Of a stretch of 64,000 nucleotides of DNA, positions 43,934 to 53,039 are shown piece after piece. Numbering within the stretch: the first letter of the stretch is position 1; every line of letters begins with the position of its first letter. The notes under the pieces were generated by a model. The model ran no database searches and was not told the DNA's origin. It saw only the letters and a program-made list of their open reading frames with translations. The position numbers and the translations under genes were made by a program. The DNA is taken from positions 1-64,000 of the forward strand of contig NZ_JBKFFP010000003.1 of NCBI RefSeq assembly GCF_046506625.1, read 5' to 3'. Origin of the DNA: Zhengella sedimenti. Its GTDB lineage: Bacteria > Pseudomonadota > Alphaproteobacteria > Rhizobiales > Rhizobiaceae.

Positions 43934-44630
43934 GGTCCGGGCGCTCAGGGCTGGCTATGGCGCGGTGGAAGTGCTGCGCGGCGTCGATCTCGACATTGCA
44001 CGCGGCGAGATCGTGGCACTGCTCGGCTCAAACGGCGTCGGCAAGACGACCTTCGCCGGCGTGCTGTCCGGTCTGGTGCCGGCCTGGTCGGGGACGGTGA
44101 TGTTCAACGGAACGGCGATCGCCGGGCTGGGCGCGGGGCGCATCGTCGATCTCGGCCTGATCCACGTGCCGGAAGGCCGCCATGTCTTTCCCAACCTGAC
44201 GGTGCGCGAGAACCTGGAACTGGGCGCCTATCGCCGCGCCAAGGCAAACCGAGCGCGCAATATCGACCATGTCGTTTCCGTGTTTCCGCGCCTGAAGGAG
44301 CGCTTCGGCCAGAAGGCGGGCACGCTTTCGGGCGGCGAACAGCAGATGCTGGCCATCGGGCGCGGCATGATGGCGGAACCGGAACTTCTCATTCTCGACG
44401 AACCCTCCATCGGGCTGTCGCCGCTGCTGGTGGAGGAAATGTTCGACCTCATCGGCAATCTGAAGCGCGAGGGTCTAACCATCCTGCTGGTGGAGCAGAA
44501 CGTGCTGCAATCCATGGAGATCGCCGACCGCGCCTTCGTGATGGAAAACGGCCAGATCAGGCTCTCGGGAAAACCGGCCGACCTGATGGATGACCCGGAC
44601 CTGCAACGCGCCTATCTGGGGCTGGCATGA
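43926..44630 (+). CDS. LivF-like ABC ATPase
   Basis: The 234-aa ATPase has Walker A GSNGVGKTTFAG near 37, signature LSGGEQQMLAIGRGM near 137, Walker B LLILDEPSIGLSP and VEQNVLQSMEIA. It is the final transport gene; its stop overlaps the hydratase start (ATGA), tying transport to catabolism in one operon. Confidence 0.93.
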   Translation: MLEVRALRAGYGAVEVLRGVDLDIARGEIVALLGSNGVGKTTFAGVLSGLVPAWSGTVMFNGTAIAGLGAGRIVDLGLIHVPEGRHVFPNLTVRENLELGAYRRAKANRARNIDHVVSVFPRLKERFGQKAGTLSGGEQQMLAIGRGMMAEPELLILDEPSIGLSPLLVEEMFDLIGNLKREGLTILLVEQNVLQSMEIADRAFVMENGQIRLSGKPADLMDDPDLQRAYLGLA

Positions 44631-45904
44631 TGGGAATGACGCTTGCACAGAAGATCATCGCGCGTGCCGCCGGACGCGACAGCGTGACCCCGGGCGAGGT
44701 GGTGACCGCGCGGGTCGACCTTGCCATGATCCACGATTCCGGCGGGCCGCGCCGCGTCGAACCGATCCTGAAGGAGCTTGGCGCGGGGCTGTTCGACAAG
44801 GACAAGGTCGTGCTGATCTCGGATCATTTCGTGCCGGGCGAGACCGACGAGGGCGCGCGCATCCTGGCGCTGACACGGCAATGGGCGCAGGAGCGCGGCG
44901 TCGCCTTTCATGACGGCGAGGGCATCTGCCATGTCGTGCTGCCGGAAAAGGGCCATCTTAAGCCCGGCATGTTCGTGGTCGGCGGCGACAGCCATTCGCC
45001 GACCGGCGGGGCCTTCGGCGCCTACATGTTCGGCATCGGCGCCACCGAAATGGCGGGCGTGCTGGCCACCGGCGAAATCTGGATCAAGGTGCCGGAAACG
45101 ATCCTGATCGAGTGGCAGGGCCGGCTGGGTCCGGGGGTGACGGCAAAGGACATGATGCTGGCCTCCTGCGCGCGTCTCGGCATGGATGGCGGGCAGTACC
45201 AGGCGATCGAATATGCGGGCGAGGCGGTGCGGGCGCTCTCCATGCAGGAGCGCATGACGCTGTCCAACATGGCGGCTGAACTCGGCGCGCAGGCGGGACT
45301 CATCGCGCCGGACGGGACGACGGCGGCATGGCTGGCGGACATGGGCGGCGATGCCGGCGACTGGCACTGGCTCTTCACCGACGCGGATGCGCCGCTGTTG
45401 GCGGATCACGTGTTCGATGCTTCGGCGCTGCAGCCGCAGGCCGCAGCGCCGCATTCGCCGGCCAATTCCGCGCCGGTGGACGAGGCCGGCAAGGTGGCGG
45501 TGGATGTCGCCTATATCGGCGCCTGCACGGGCGCGAAATATGAGGACCTGAAGGCCGCGGCGGCGATTTTCAAAGGCCGCAAGGCGGCTGCTGGCGTGGA
45601 ACTGCTCGTCGCGCCCGCCTCGAAGGCTGACCAGGACAGGGCGCAGGCCGAGGGCATCATGGCCATCCTGGAAGAAGCGGGCGCGCATATCCTGCCCAAT
45701 GCCTGCGGCATCTGTGCGGGCTATGGCACCCACCGTCTCGGCGAGAACGTGACCTGCATTTCCTCCACCGCGCGCAATTTCAAGGGGCGCATGGGTGCGG
45801 CCTCGTCGAAGGTGTGGCTCGCCTCTCCCTATACGGTGGCGGCGTCCGCGGTGGCCGGCCGCATCACCGATCCGCGCGCCATGCTGGGGGAGACAGGCGC
45901 ATGA
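44627..45904 (+). CDS. LeuC-like hydro-lyase, large subunit (dimethylmalate/isopropylmalate dehydratase type)
   Basis: This 425-aa aconitase-superfamily large subunit has cluster cysteines at GACTGAK near 300 and NACGICAGYG near 360, giving a [4Fe-4S] centre, plus GGDSHSPTGGAFGAYMFG near 122. With the small subunit next door it should add or remove water on a 2-substituted malate or maleate. In Eubacterium barkeri a LeuCD-like pair plus an ICL/PEPM lyase converts 2,3-dimethylmaleate to propionate and pyruvate; the same trio occurs here in order. Classical leucine genes are absent, so a catabolic role is more likely. Confidence 0.85.
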   Translation: MMGMTLAQKIIARAAGRDSVTPGEVVTARVDLAMIHDSGGPRRVEPILKELGAGLFDKDKVVLISDHFVPGETDEGARILALTRQWAQERGVAFHDGEGICHVVLPEKGHLKPGMFVVGGDSHSPTGGAFGAYMFGIGATEMAGVLATGEIWIKVPETILIEWQGRLGPGVTAKDMMLASCARLGMDGGQYQAIEYAGEAVRALSMQERMTLSNMAAELGAQAGLIAPDGTTAAWLADMGGDAGDWHWLFTDADAPLLADHVFDASALQPQAAAPHSPANSAPVDEAGKVAVDVAYIGACTGAKYEDLKAAAAIFKGRKAAAGVELLVAPASKADQDRAQAEGIMAILEEAGAHILPNACGICAGYGTHRLGENVTCISSTARNFKGRMGAASSKVWLASPYTVAASAVAGRITDPRAMLGETGA

Positions 45905-46404
45905 CGGGGCGCATCTTTCTCTTCGGCGACGATATCGACACCGACCAGCTTGCGCCGGGGCAATACATGCGCGGCGGGATCGCGGACCTGGCCGCGCATT
46001 GCCTGGAAGGGGTGCGGCCGGATTTCGCCGCGGCGGTCAGGCCGGGCGACGTGGTGGTGGCGGGCCGCAACTTCGGCATGGGTTCCTCGCGCGAGCAGGC
46101 GGCGGAAGCCTTGCGCCACCTTGGTGTCGCCGGGGTGGTGGCGCGCTCGTTTGCCGGCATCTTCTACCGCAACGCCATCAACCTGGGGCTCCCCGTTCTG
46201 ACAGCGCCGGACCTGGCCGGCGTCACCGATGGCGAAACCGCTGTCCTGGACGTGGATGCAGGCGTCCTGCACCTGCCCGGTCAGGAGCGGGCGGTGGCCC
46301 TCGACCCGTTGCCGGACAACCTGAAGGCCCTGCTCGCCGATGGCGGGCTCGTGCCGCACCTGAAGAAGCGTTTCGCGGCCGAAAAGGAGGACCGCCGGTC
46401 ATGA
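45901..46404 (+). CDS. LeuD-like hydro-lyase, small subunit
   Basis: The 167-aa swivelling subunit has FGDDIDTDQLAPGQYM at the start and GRNFGMGSSREQAAEAL near 57, the substrate-recognition loop of LeuD. The length fits archaeal/catabolic small subunits rather than the 200-aa leucine enzyme. ATGA overlap with the large subunit and again with the lyase. Confidence 0.88.
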   Translation: MTGRIFLFGDDIDTDQLAPGQYMRGGIADLAAHCLEGVRPDFAAAVRPGDVVVAGRNFGMGSSREQAAEALRHLGVAGVVARSFAGIFYRNAINLGLPVLTAPDLAGVTDGETAVLDVDAGVLHLPGQERAVALDPLPDNLKALLADGGLVPHLKKRFAAEKEDRRS

Positions 46405-47276
46405 CCATGAGCCTCAGGCAACGGCTTGCCGAGCCCCGCATCCTGGTTGCGCCGGGCGTCTATGACGCGCTGTCCGGTCTGATCGCCGAACAGGCCGGCG
46501 CGGAAGCGGTCTACCTGTCGGGTGCTTCCATCGCCTATACGCGGTTCGGCCGGCCCGATATCGGTCTCGTTTCCATGAGCGAGGTGGCCGACACGATCGC
46601 CGTGCTGCGCGACCGCATCGCATTGCCCATCGTGGTGGATGGCGATAACGGCTTCGGCAATGCGCTCAACGTGCAACGCACGGTGCGGGTCTTCGAGCGC
46701 ATGGGCGCAAACGCGATCCAGCTCGAGGACCAGACGCTGCCCAAGCGTTGCGGCCATCTGGACGGCAAGACGCTGGTGCCGCTCGCGGAAATGGCGGGCA
46801 AGATCCGCGCGGCCTGCGATGCGCGGGCCGATGACGGGACGCTGATCATCGGGCGAACCGACGCCATTGCCGTGGAGGGCTTCGAGGCGGCGCTGGACCG
46901 GGCGGAGGCCTATCTGGAAGCCGGCGCCGACATGCTGTTCGTCGAAGCGCCGCAGTCGCTGGACCAGATCGGCCGCATCGTCCAGCGCTTCTCGGGCCGC
47001 GCACCGCTGATGGCCAACATGGTGGAAGGCGGCAAGACCCCGGCGCTCGATGCCGGGCAATTGCAGGAGGCGGGCTTCTCCTTCGTCATCTTTCCCGGCG
47101 GCGTCGTGCGGGCCATCGCGGCGACGGCGCGCGACTATTACGCCAACCTGCTGGCTTCGGGCTCGAATGCGGGTTTCCGCAACCGCATGTTCGACTTTGC
47201 CGGACTGAACGACCTGATCGGGACGCCTTCCATGCTGGAAGAAGGCAAGCGCTATGACGGAGACAAGGGGCAATGA
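46401..47276 (+). CDS. Isocitrate lyase/PEP mutase-family C-C lyase (dimethylmalate lyase type)
   Basis: The 291-aa single-domain barrel has VDGDNGFGNA near 79 (metal-binding Asp), IQLEDQTLPKRCGH near 112 with the KRCGH active-site loop of 2-methylisocitrate and 2,3-dimethylmalate lyases, and RTDAIAVEGFEAALDR. It splits a substituted malate-like acid into a 2-oxo acid (pyruvate or glyoxylate) and a carboxylate. AAAAGGAGG precedes its ATG. Position after LeuCD-like subunits fits the dehydratase-lyase order of dimethylmalate breakdown. Oxaloacetate decarboxylase activity is an alternative. Confidence 0.86.
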   Translation: MTMSLRQRLAEPRILVAPGVYDALSGLIAEQAGAEAVYLSGASIAYTRFGRPDIGLVSMSEVADTIAVLRDRIALPIVVDGDNGFGNALNVQRTVRVFERMGANAIQLEDQTLPKRCGHLDGKTLVPLAEMAGKIRAACDARADDGTLIIGRTDAIAVEGFEAALDRAEAYLEAGADMLFVEAPQSLDQIGRIVQRFSGRAPLMANMVEGGKTPALDAGQLQEAGFSFVIFPGGVVRAIAATARDYYANLLASGSNAGFRNRMFDFAGLNDLIGTPSMLEEGKRYDGDKGQ

Positions 47277-48967
47277 ATATCGACGCCGTGACGCTGGCGA
47301 TCCTGAAGGGCAGGCTTGAGCAGATCGCCGACGAGATGGACGCCACCCTGTTCCGCTCCGCCTTCAACCCGATCATCGCGGAAGCCCATGACGCCTCGCA
47401 CGGCATCTATGACGCGGCGACCGGCGAGACGCTGGTGCAGGGCAAGTCCGGCCTGCCGATCTTCGTCGGCGTCATGGCCTTCGCGGTCAAGGCGGTGATC
47501 GACAAGGCGGCGAAGACCGGCGGCATCCGCGAGGGCGACGTCTGGATCTTCAACGACCCGTATGACGGCGGCACGCATCTGTCCGACTTCCGGCTGGTCA
47601 AGCCCGTCTTCCGCAATGGCGAGGTGTTCTGCTTCCTTGCCTCGGTCGGCCACTGGCACGATGTCGGCGGCAATGTGCCGGGCAACTACAACCCGGTGGC
47701 GACAGAGAGCTTTCAGGAGGGCATGCTGATCCCGCCCGTCAAGCTCTATGACCGGGGCGAATGGCGCCAGGACATCGTCGACATCCTGTCGGCCAATTCG
47801 CGCCTGCCCCTGTCGCTCTATGGCGATCTCAACGGCCAGATCAACGCGCTCGACCTGGGAGAGAAGCGTCTCCATGCGCTGATCGACGACTATGGCGATG
47901 CCACCGTCGCCACCTGCCTTGGCGAGTTGAAGGCGCGCGCGGCCCAGATGATGCGCGCGCAGATCGCGGCGCTGCCCGACGGCACGGTCTCGGCGGAGGA
48001 TTTCCTCGACAATGACGGGATCGTGGACGAACCGCTGAAGATCGCACTCGACATGCGCATCGAGGGCGAGCGCATGGTGCTGGATTTCTCGCGTTCCTCG
48101 CCGGCCTGCGCCGGACCGGTCAACATCTCGCGTTCGACGACGATTGCCGCCTGCTACGTGGCGCTCAAGCATGTGTTCGGCGACGTGCCGGCCAATGCCG
48201 GGGTGCTGGAACCGGTCGACTTCCTGATCCCGGAGGATTCGCTGCTCTCGGTGAAGGCGCCCAAGCCGGTCGGCGGTTATACCGAAACGATCCTGCGGCT
48301 GATCGACGTGGTGTTCGAGGCCGTGGCGCAGATCGCGCCGGCGGACGCCATGGCCTGCGCCTACGGCACCATCAACGCGCTGTCGCTGGCCGGCCACCGG
48401 GCCAACGGCCAGCGCTGGGTGATGTTCTCCTTCTTCGGCGGCGGGCACGGCGCGCACGGGCGCGGCGACGGTCTCAATCACGGCAATGCGCCGATCTCCA
48501 CGGCGACCATCCCGCCGCTGGAAATCCTGGAGGCCGCCTATCCGGTCTGTTTCAGGCAATGGGCGCTCAGGCCCGATTCGGGCGGGGCGGGCGAGCATCG
48601 CGGCGGCCTTGGCGCGATCTACGAGATCGAACTGCTGGAAAAGGGGGCCGACGTCTTCCTGTTCGGCGAACGCGGCAAGTTCGCCCCGCGCGGCGTGGCT
48701 GGCGGCGGCGACGCGGCGGCCAACCGCTTCACCTACGCGCAGGATGACGGGATGCATGTGCCGCCCATGGTGTCCAAGATGATCGGCATCAAGCTGAAAC
48801 AGGGCCAGACGGTGCGCCTTGAGACTCCGGGCGGCGGCGGGCATGGCGATCCGGGCAAGCGGCCGGCGGCGGCCATCGCCCGCGACATCAGGCTCGGCTA
48901 TGTGAGTGCGGACGCGGCCGCGCGCGATTACGGCTATTCAGCCGGCAAAGGGGAGGCCGGCGAATGA
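47273..48967 (+). CDS. hyuB: ATP-dependent hydantoinase/oxoprolinase, subunit B
   Basis: This 564-aa HyuB-type subunit has FRSAFNPIIAEAHDASHGIY near 30, GDVWIFNDPYDGGTHLSD near 86 and the metal/phosphate region HWHDVGGNVPGNYNP near 126, ending in LETPGGGGHGDPGKR near 518. With subunit A it hydrolyses a cyclic amide or imide bond using ATP (hydantoins, N-methylhydantoin, 5-oxoproline, or acetophenone carboxylation in relatives). Here B precedes A, with ATGA overlap. Confidence 0.9.
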   Translation: MNIDAVTLAILKGRLEQIADEMDATLFRSAFNPIIAEAHDASHGIYDAATGETLVQGKSGLPIFVGVMAFAVKAVIDKAAKTGGIREGDVWIFNDPYDGGTHLSDFRLVKPVFRNGEVFCFLASVGHWHDVGGNVPGNYNPVATESFQEGMLIPPVKLYDRGEWRQDIVDILSANSRLPLSLYGDLNGQINALDLGEKRLHALIDDYGDATVATCLGELKARAAQMMRAQIAALPDGTVSAEDFLDNDGIVDEPLKIALDMRIEGERMVLDFSRSSPACAGPVNISRSTTIAACYVALKHVFGDVPANAGVLEPVDFLIPEDSLLSVKAPKPVGGYTETILRLIDVVFEAVAQIAPADAMACAYGTINALSLAGHRANGQRWVMFSFFGGGHGAHGRGDGLNHGNAPISTATIPPLEILEAAYPVCFRQWALRPDSGGAGEHRGGLGAIYEIELLEKGADVFLFGERGKFAPRGVAGGGDAAANRFTYAQDDGMHVPPMVSKMIGIKLKQGQTVRLETPGGGGHGDPGKRPAAAIARDIRLGYVSADAAARDYGYSAGKGEAGE

Positions 48968-51024
48968 GCGGGCGTATCGTGATCGGTGTGGATGTGGGCG
49001 GCACCTTCACCGACATTTTCGTTCTCAACGAGGCGTCCGGTACGGTGAAGACGGGCAAGGTGCCCTCGACACGCGGCGACCAGTCGAAAGGCTTCGTCGA
49101 GGGCATTGGCGGGCTGGTGCCGGACTTCGGAAGCATCGGCACCGTGGTTCATGGAACGACCGTGGGAACGAATGCGCTGCTTGAACGCAAGGGCGCGCGC
49201 ACCGGCATCATCACCACCACGGGCTTTCGCGATGTGCTCGAAATGCGCCGCCGCGACCGGCCGACCACCTGGGGCCTGAAGGGATCGTTCGAACCGGTGG
49301 TGGAACGGCCCGACCGCGTGGAGGTGGATGAACGGGTGCTGGCCGATGGCACGGTGCGGCTCGCCGTCGATCCGGAGGCGGTGAAGGCAAGGGCGAGGGC
49401 GCTCAGCGATGCCGGTTGCGAGGCGGCCTGCGTCTTCTTCATCAACGGCTATGCCAACGATGCGAATGAACGAATCGCGGTGGAAGCTGTGCGCTCGGTC
49501 TGGCCGAACGCGCATGTGACGGCAGCAACCGAGATCCTTCCGGAAATCCGCGAGTTCGAGCGGCTCTCCACGGCCACGCTGAATGCCTATCTGCAACCGG
49601 TCGTGTCGTCCTATCTCGACCGGCTGGAAACCGGGCTCAAGGACCGGGGTTTCAGCGGCGACGTGCTGATCGTGCAGTCCAATGGCGGCGTCATGTCGGT
49701 GGAGACGGCCAAGCGCTATCCCGTCCGCACCGCGCTTTCCGGTCCGGCGGCCGGGGTGATCGCGGCGACGGCGATTGCCAAGGCCGCGGGCTTCGACAAC
49801 ATCATCACCTGCGACATGGGCGGCACGTCCTTCGACGTGTCGCTGGTGGCCGGCGGGGAAGCGGCGCTGGCCGCGCAAACGGCCATCGACTTCGGCATGG
49901 TGGTGCGCACGCCGATGATCGAGATCACCACCATCGGCGCCGGCGGCGGTTCCATTGCCTCGGTGGACAAGAGCGGGCTCCTGCAGGTGGGGCCGGAATC
50001 GGCGGGTTCCGATCCGGGGCCGGTCTGCTACGGGCTCGGCAATGACCGGCCGACGGTGACGGACGCCAACCTGGTGCTGGGCCGCATCAATGCCGCGCGG
50101 CCGATCGGCGGCAAGCTGGACCGCCTCGACGTGGAGGCCGCGCGCGCAGCGATTGCCCGCGTCGTGGCGGAGCCGCTCGGCCTCTCGGTGGAGGATGCGG
50201 CGGAAGCAATCCTGAAACTCGCCAACGCGAAGATGGCGGGCGCCATCCGCCTCGTCTCCATCGAGAAGGGTCACGATCCGGCCCGTTTCGCGGCCATGCC
50301 GTTCGGCGGCGGCGGCGCACTGCATACCGGCGCGCTGATCAAGGAAGTGGGCCTCGGCTCGGCGCTGGTGCCGCGTTTCCCGGGCGTCACCTCGGCGCTG
50401 GGCTGCGTGGTGGCCGACATGCGTCACGACCGGGTGCAGACGGTCAACCGCCTGCTCGACCAGATCGACACGGGGTCGCTGGGCCGCGAGATGGAGACGG
50501 AAGCCGCAGCGATCCGCGGACTGCTGGAGGCGTCGGGCATCGCCTTTGCCGGCATCGACACCGTGCATGAACTCGACATGCTCTATCTCGGCCAGACGCA
50601 CACTGTTTCAGTGACGCTGGAGGGGGCAGGCGCGGACCTGACGGCCGATGCCATCCGGGCGGCCTTCGAGCGGGCCTACCGGGCGGCCTATGGCCGCCTG
50701 CTCGACGGCATCCCGATGCGGGTGATGAACTACCGTGTCGCGGTGATCGGGCGCAGGCCGGATCTCGACATGGCCGTTTTCGCGCCGTCCGAAGGCAGAC
50801 CCGCAGCGGCCTGCCGCACCGGTACCCGCACGGTCTGGTGCGACGGCGCGGCGCATGAGGCGGGCGTCTACGAGCGGCTCGACCTGGCGGTGGGCGAGCG
50901 CATCGCCGGTCCGGCGCTTCTGGAACAGGCGGACACGACCATTTTCGTCGATCCGGGACTGGAGGCGCAGGTGGACCGTTTCGGCAACCTGGTGATCCGC
51001 CGCATGGAGGGGCGCGATGGCTGA
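48964..51024 (+). CDS. hyuA: ATP-dependent hydantoinase/oxoprolinase, subunit A
   Basis: This 686-aa ASKHA-type ATPase has the phosphate loop GVDVGGTFTDIFV near 8, GTTVGTNALLERKG near 61, CDMGGTSFDVSL near 281 and GAGGGSIASVD near 323. It phosphorylates the ring carbonyl for hydrolysis. Family length is 680-720, so it is complete. It overlaps subunit B and the next gene. Substrate cannot be read directly; the neighbours argue for a ring that yields a substituted dicarboxylate. Confidence 0.92.
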   Translation: MSGRIVIGVDVGGTFTDIFVLNEASGTVKTGKVPSTRGDQSKGFVEGIGGLVPDFGSIGTVVHGTTVGTNALLERKGARTGIITTTGFRDVLEMRRRDRPTTWGLKGSFEPVVERPDRVEVDERVLADGTVRLAVDPEAVKARARALSDAGCEAACVFFINGYANDANERIAVEAVRSVWPNAHVTAATEILPEIREFERLSTATLNAYLQPVVSSYLDRLETGLKDRGFSGDVLIVQSNGGVMSVETAKRYPVRTALSGPAAGVIAATAIAKAAGFDNIITCDMGGTSFDVSLVAGGEAALAAQTAIDFGMVVRTPMIEITTIGAGGGSIASVDKSGLLQVGPESAGSDPGPVCYGLGNDRPTVTDANLVLGRINAARPIGGKLDRLDVEAARAAIARVVAEPLGLSVEDAAEAILKLANAKMAGAIRLVSIEKGHDPARFAAMPFGGGGALHTGALIKEVGLGSALVPRFPGVTSALGCVVADMRHDRVQTVNRLLDQIDTGSLGREMETEAAAIRGLLEASGIAFAGIDTVHELDMLYLGQTHTVSVTLEGAGADLTADAIRAAFERAYRAAYGRLLDGIPMRVMNYRVAVIGRRPDLDMAVFAPSEGRPAAACRTGTRTVWCDGAAHEAGVYERLDLAVGERIAGPALLEQADTTIFVDPGLEAQVDRFGNLVIRRMEGRDG

Positions 51025-51631
51025 CATGGCAATCGATCCGGCCCGCACAGGGCTTCTGATCGTCGACCTGCAGAACGATTTCCTGCATCCTGACGGGGCC
51101 TATGCGCGCGGCGGCCAGACAAGCGAAGCCATTGCGGCCCTGCCTGCCCGCGTGAAGCCCGTTGCGGATGCGCTGCGCGCGGCCGGCGGCTGGGTGATCT
51201 CGACGCAGTTCACGCTGGTGCCGGGCAAGGGCGGCGAGCCGTTCATCTCCCCGCACCTGAAGGCCTTGCGGCCATTCCTGCGCAAGGGCGATTTCCAACC
51301 CGGCGCCTGGGGGCACCAACTGGTCGACACGTTGCAGCCGGCCGACCTGACGGTGGAAAAGGTGGCCTATTCGGCCTTCTACATGACGCGCATGGAATTC
51401 GTGCTGCGCAAGGCGGGCATCGAGACGCTGATGATCTGCGGGATCGTCACCAATGGCGGCGTGGCCTCGACCCTGCGCGATGCGCATGTGCGCGATTTCC
51501 GCACCATCCTGCTGACCGACGGCTGCGCGGCCTTCCGGCAGGCGGTGCACGACACGGCGGTCGCCGACCTCTCGACCATCGCCACGGCGATGACCTGCGC
51601 CGGCGCGGAAGCCATGCTGCGGGGTGGCTGA
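51017..51631 (+). CDS. Isochorismatase-like hydrolase with Gly at the nucleophile position
   Basis: In this 204-aa cysteine-hydrolase fold, catalytic Asp17 is in LLIVDLQNDFL and a Lys near 114 is in VEKVAYSAF. The usual T-N-x-C-V nucleophile motif reads TNGGVAS, with Gly148 where Cys is expected. True isochorismatases and YecD-like members also lack the Cys, whereas amidases (maleamate, N-carbamoylsarcosine) need it. So either the amidase step is lost or altered, or it acts on a different bond. Overlaps HyuA by 8 bp. Confidence 0.85.
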   Translation: MADMAIDPARTGLLIVDLQNDFLHPDGAYARGGQTSEAIAALPARVKPVADALRAAGGWVISTQFTLVPGKGGEPFISPHLKALRPFLRKGDFQPGAWGHQLVDTLQPADLTVEKVAYSAFYMTRMEFVLRKAGIETLMICGIVTNGGVASTLRDAHVRDFRTILLTDGCAAFRQAVHDTAVADLSTIATAMTCAGAEAMLRGG

Positions 51632-51632
51632 G

Positions 51633-53039
51633 ATGGCGGGCCGCGTGGTTTCCGGCAGGCCGGACCGGGTGGACGCCGACGCCCGGGTGGTCGTCATTGG
51701 CGGCGGCGCCTGCGGGCTGACGGCGGCGCTGCGGGCACACGCCGAGGGCGCCGATGTGCTGGTGCTGGAACGCGACGGCTCGCCCAGCGGCTCGACCTCC
51801 ATGTCGTCGGGTTTCGTGCCGGCGCCGGCGACACGGTTCCAGCGTGCCGCCGGGATCACGGACGACACGGCAGAGTTGTTCCTGGCCGACATCATGGCCA
51901 AGTCGAAGGGCAGGTCACGCGCGGACCTCGCACGGCTGGCAGCAGACAGTATCGGCCCGGCCGTGGAATGGCTGGGCGACCATGCCGGGATCGAATGGAT
52001 CGTGCTCGACGATTTCCTTTATCCGGGCCATGCGCGCCACCGCATGCATGCCGTGCCCGAAAGGACCGGTGCCGCGCTGGAAGCGCGCCTGCTGGCAGCG
52101 GCGGAAGCGGCCGGAATCCCGGTCGTGACGGATGCGCGAGCCGACCGTCTGTTCATGGAGGGGGACAAGATCGCGGCGGTGGAGATCGAACGTCCCGGCG
52201 GCGCGCGCGAGACGATCGGCTGCGGTGCGCTCGTTCTGGCCTGCAACGGCTATGGCGGCAATCGCGACCTTGTCGCCCGACATATCCCGGAGATCGCTTC
52301 CGGCCTCTACTACGGCCATGCGGGCAATACCGGCGATGCGGTGTTGTGGGGCGAAGACCTCGGCGCCGCGCTGGATCATCTGTCCGGCTACCAGGGGCAC
52401 GGGTCGCTGGCCCATCCGCATGGCATTCTCATCACCTGGGCGCTGATGATGGAGGGCGGCATACAGGTGAACCATGAGGGGCGACGCTTTTCCAACGAGC
52501 ATGGCGGTTATTCCGAACAGGCCGTTCACGTGCTCGCGCAGCCGGGCGGGATTGCCTGGAACATCTACGACCGGCGCATCCATGACTTCGCGTTGTCCTT
52601 CCCTGACTATCGCGACGCGGTGGAGGCGGGCGCGATCCGCCAAGGCGAGAGCGCCGGAGACCTGGCAAGCCCAACGGGGTTGCCGGAAGAGGCTTTGGCC
52701 GAAACACTGAAGGCCGTGGCGGCGCTTCAGGCGTGCGAGGAAAACGACAGTTTCGGGCGCGATTTCAAGGGCAAGCCGGCGCTCAAGCCTCCCTACTTCG
52801 CGGTGAAGGTGACTGGTGCGCTGTTCCATACACAGGGGGGGCTGGTGATCAACGGCAGGGCGCAGGTGCTGCGGCCGGAGGGGACGCCATTTCCGAACCT
52901 GTTCGCCGGCGGGGGCGCGGCCTGCGGCGTTTCCGGGCCGGATGTCTCCGGCTATCTCTCAGGCAACGGACTGCTCACCGCCATCGGCTTCGGCTGGCTG
53001 GCGGGGGCATCGGCGGCAGCGGCCGCCTTGCCGGCCTAG
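51633..53039 (+). CDS. FAD-dependent oxidoreductase, fumarate reductase/KstD type
   Basis: The 468-aa flavoprotein binds FAD at RVVVIGGGACGLTAALRAH near 20 and LLVLERDG-like acidic strand end. The C-terminal half has GGIQVNHEGRRFSNEHGGYS near 275 and the closing GGGAACGVSGPDVSGYLSGN near 428. These enzymes reduce or desaturate C-C bonds next to carbonyls. In this operon it could interconvert a succinyl-type and maleyl-type ring or acid. ATG 51633 was chosen; GTG 51624 is possible. No signal peptide. Its stop overlaps that of the convergent sulfatase gene (shared CTAG). Confidence 0.85.
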   Translation: MAGRVVSGRPDRVDADARVVVIGGGACGLTAALRAHAEGADVLVLERDGSPSGSTSMSSGFVPAPATRFQRAAGITDDTAELFLADIMAKSKGRSRADLARLAADSIGPAVEWLGDHAGIEWIVLDDFLYPGHARHRMHAVPERTGAALEARLLAAAEAAGIPVVTDARADRLFMEGDKIAAVEIERPGGARETIGCGALVLACNGYGGNRDLVARHIPEIASGLYYGHAGNTGDAVLWGEDLGAALDHLSGYQGHGSLAHPHGILITWALMMEGGIQVNHEGRRFSNEHGGYSEQAVHVLAQPGGIAWNIYDRRIHDFALSFPDYRDAVEAGAIRQGESAGDLASPTGLPEEALAETLKAVAALQACEENDSFGRDFKGKPALKPPYFAVKVTGALFHTQGGLVINGRAQVLRPEGTPFPNLFAGGGAACGVSGPDVSGYLSGNGLLTAIGFGWLAGASAAAAALPA

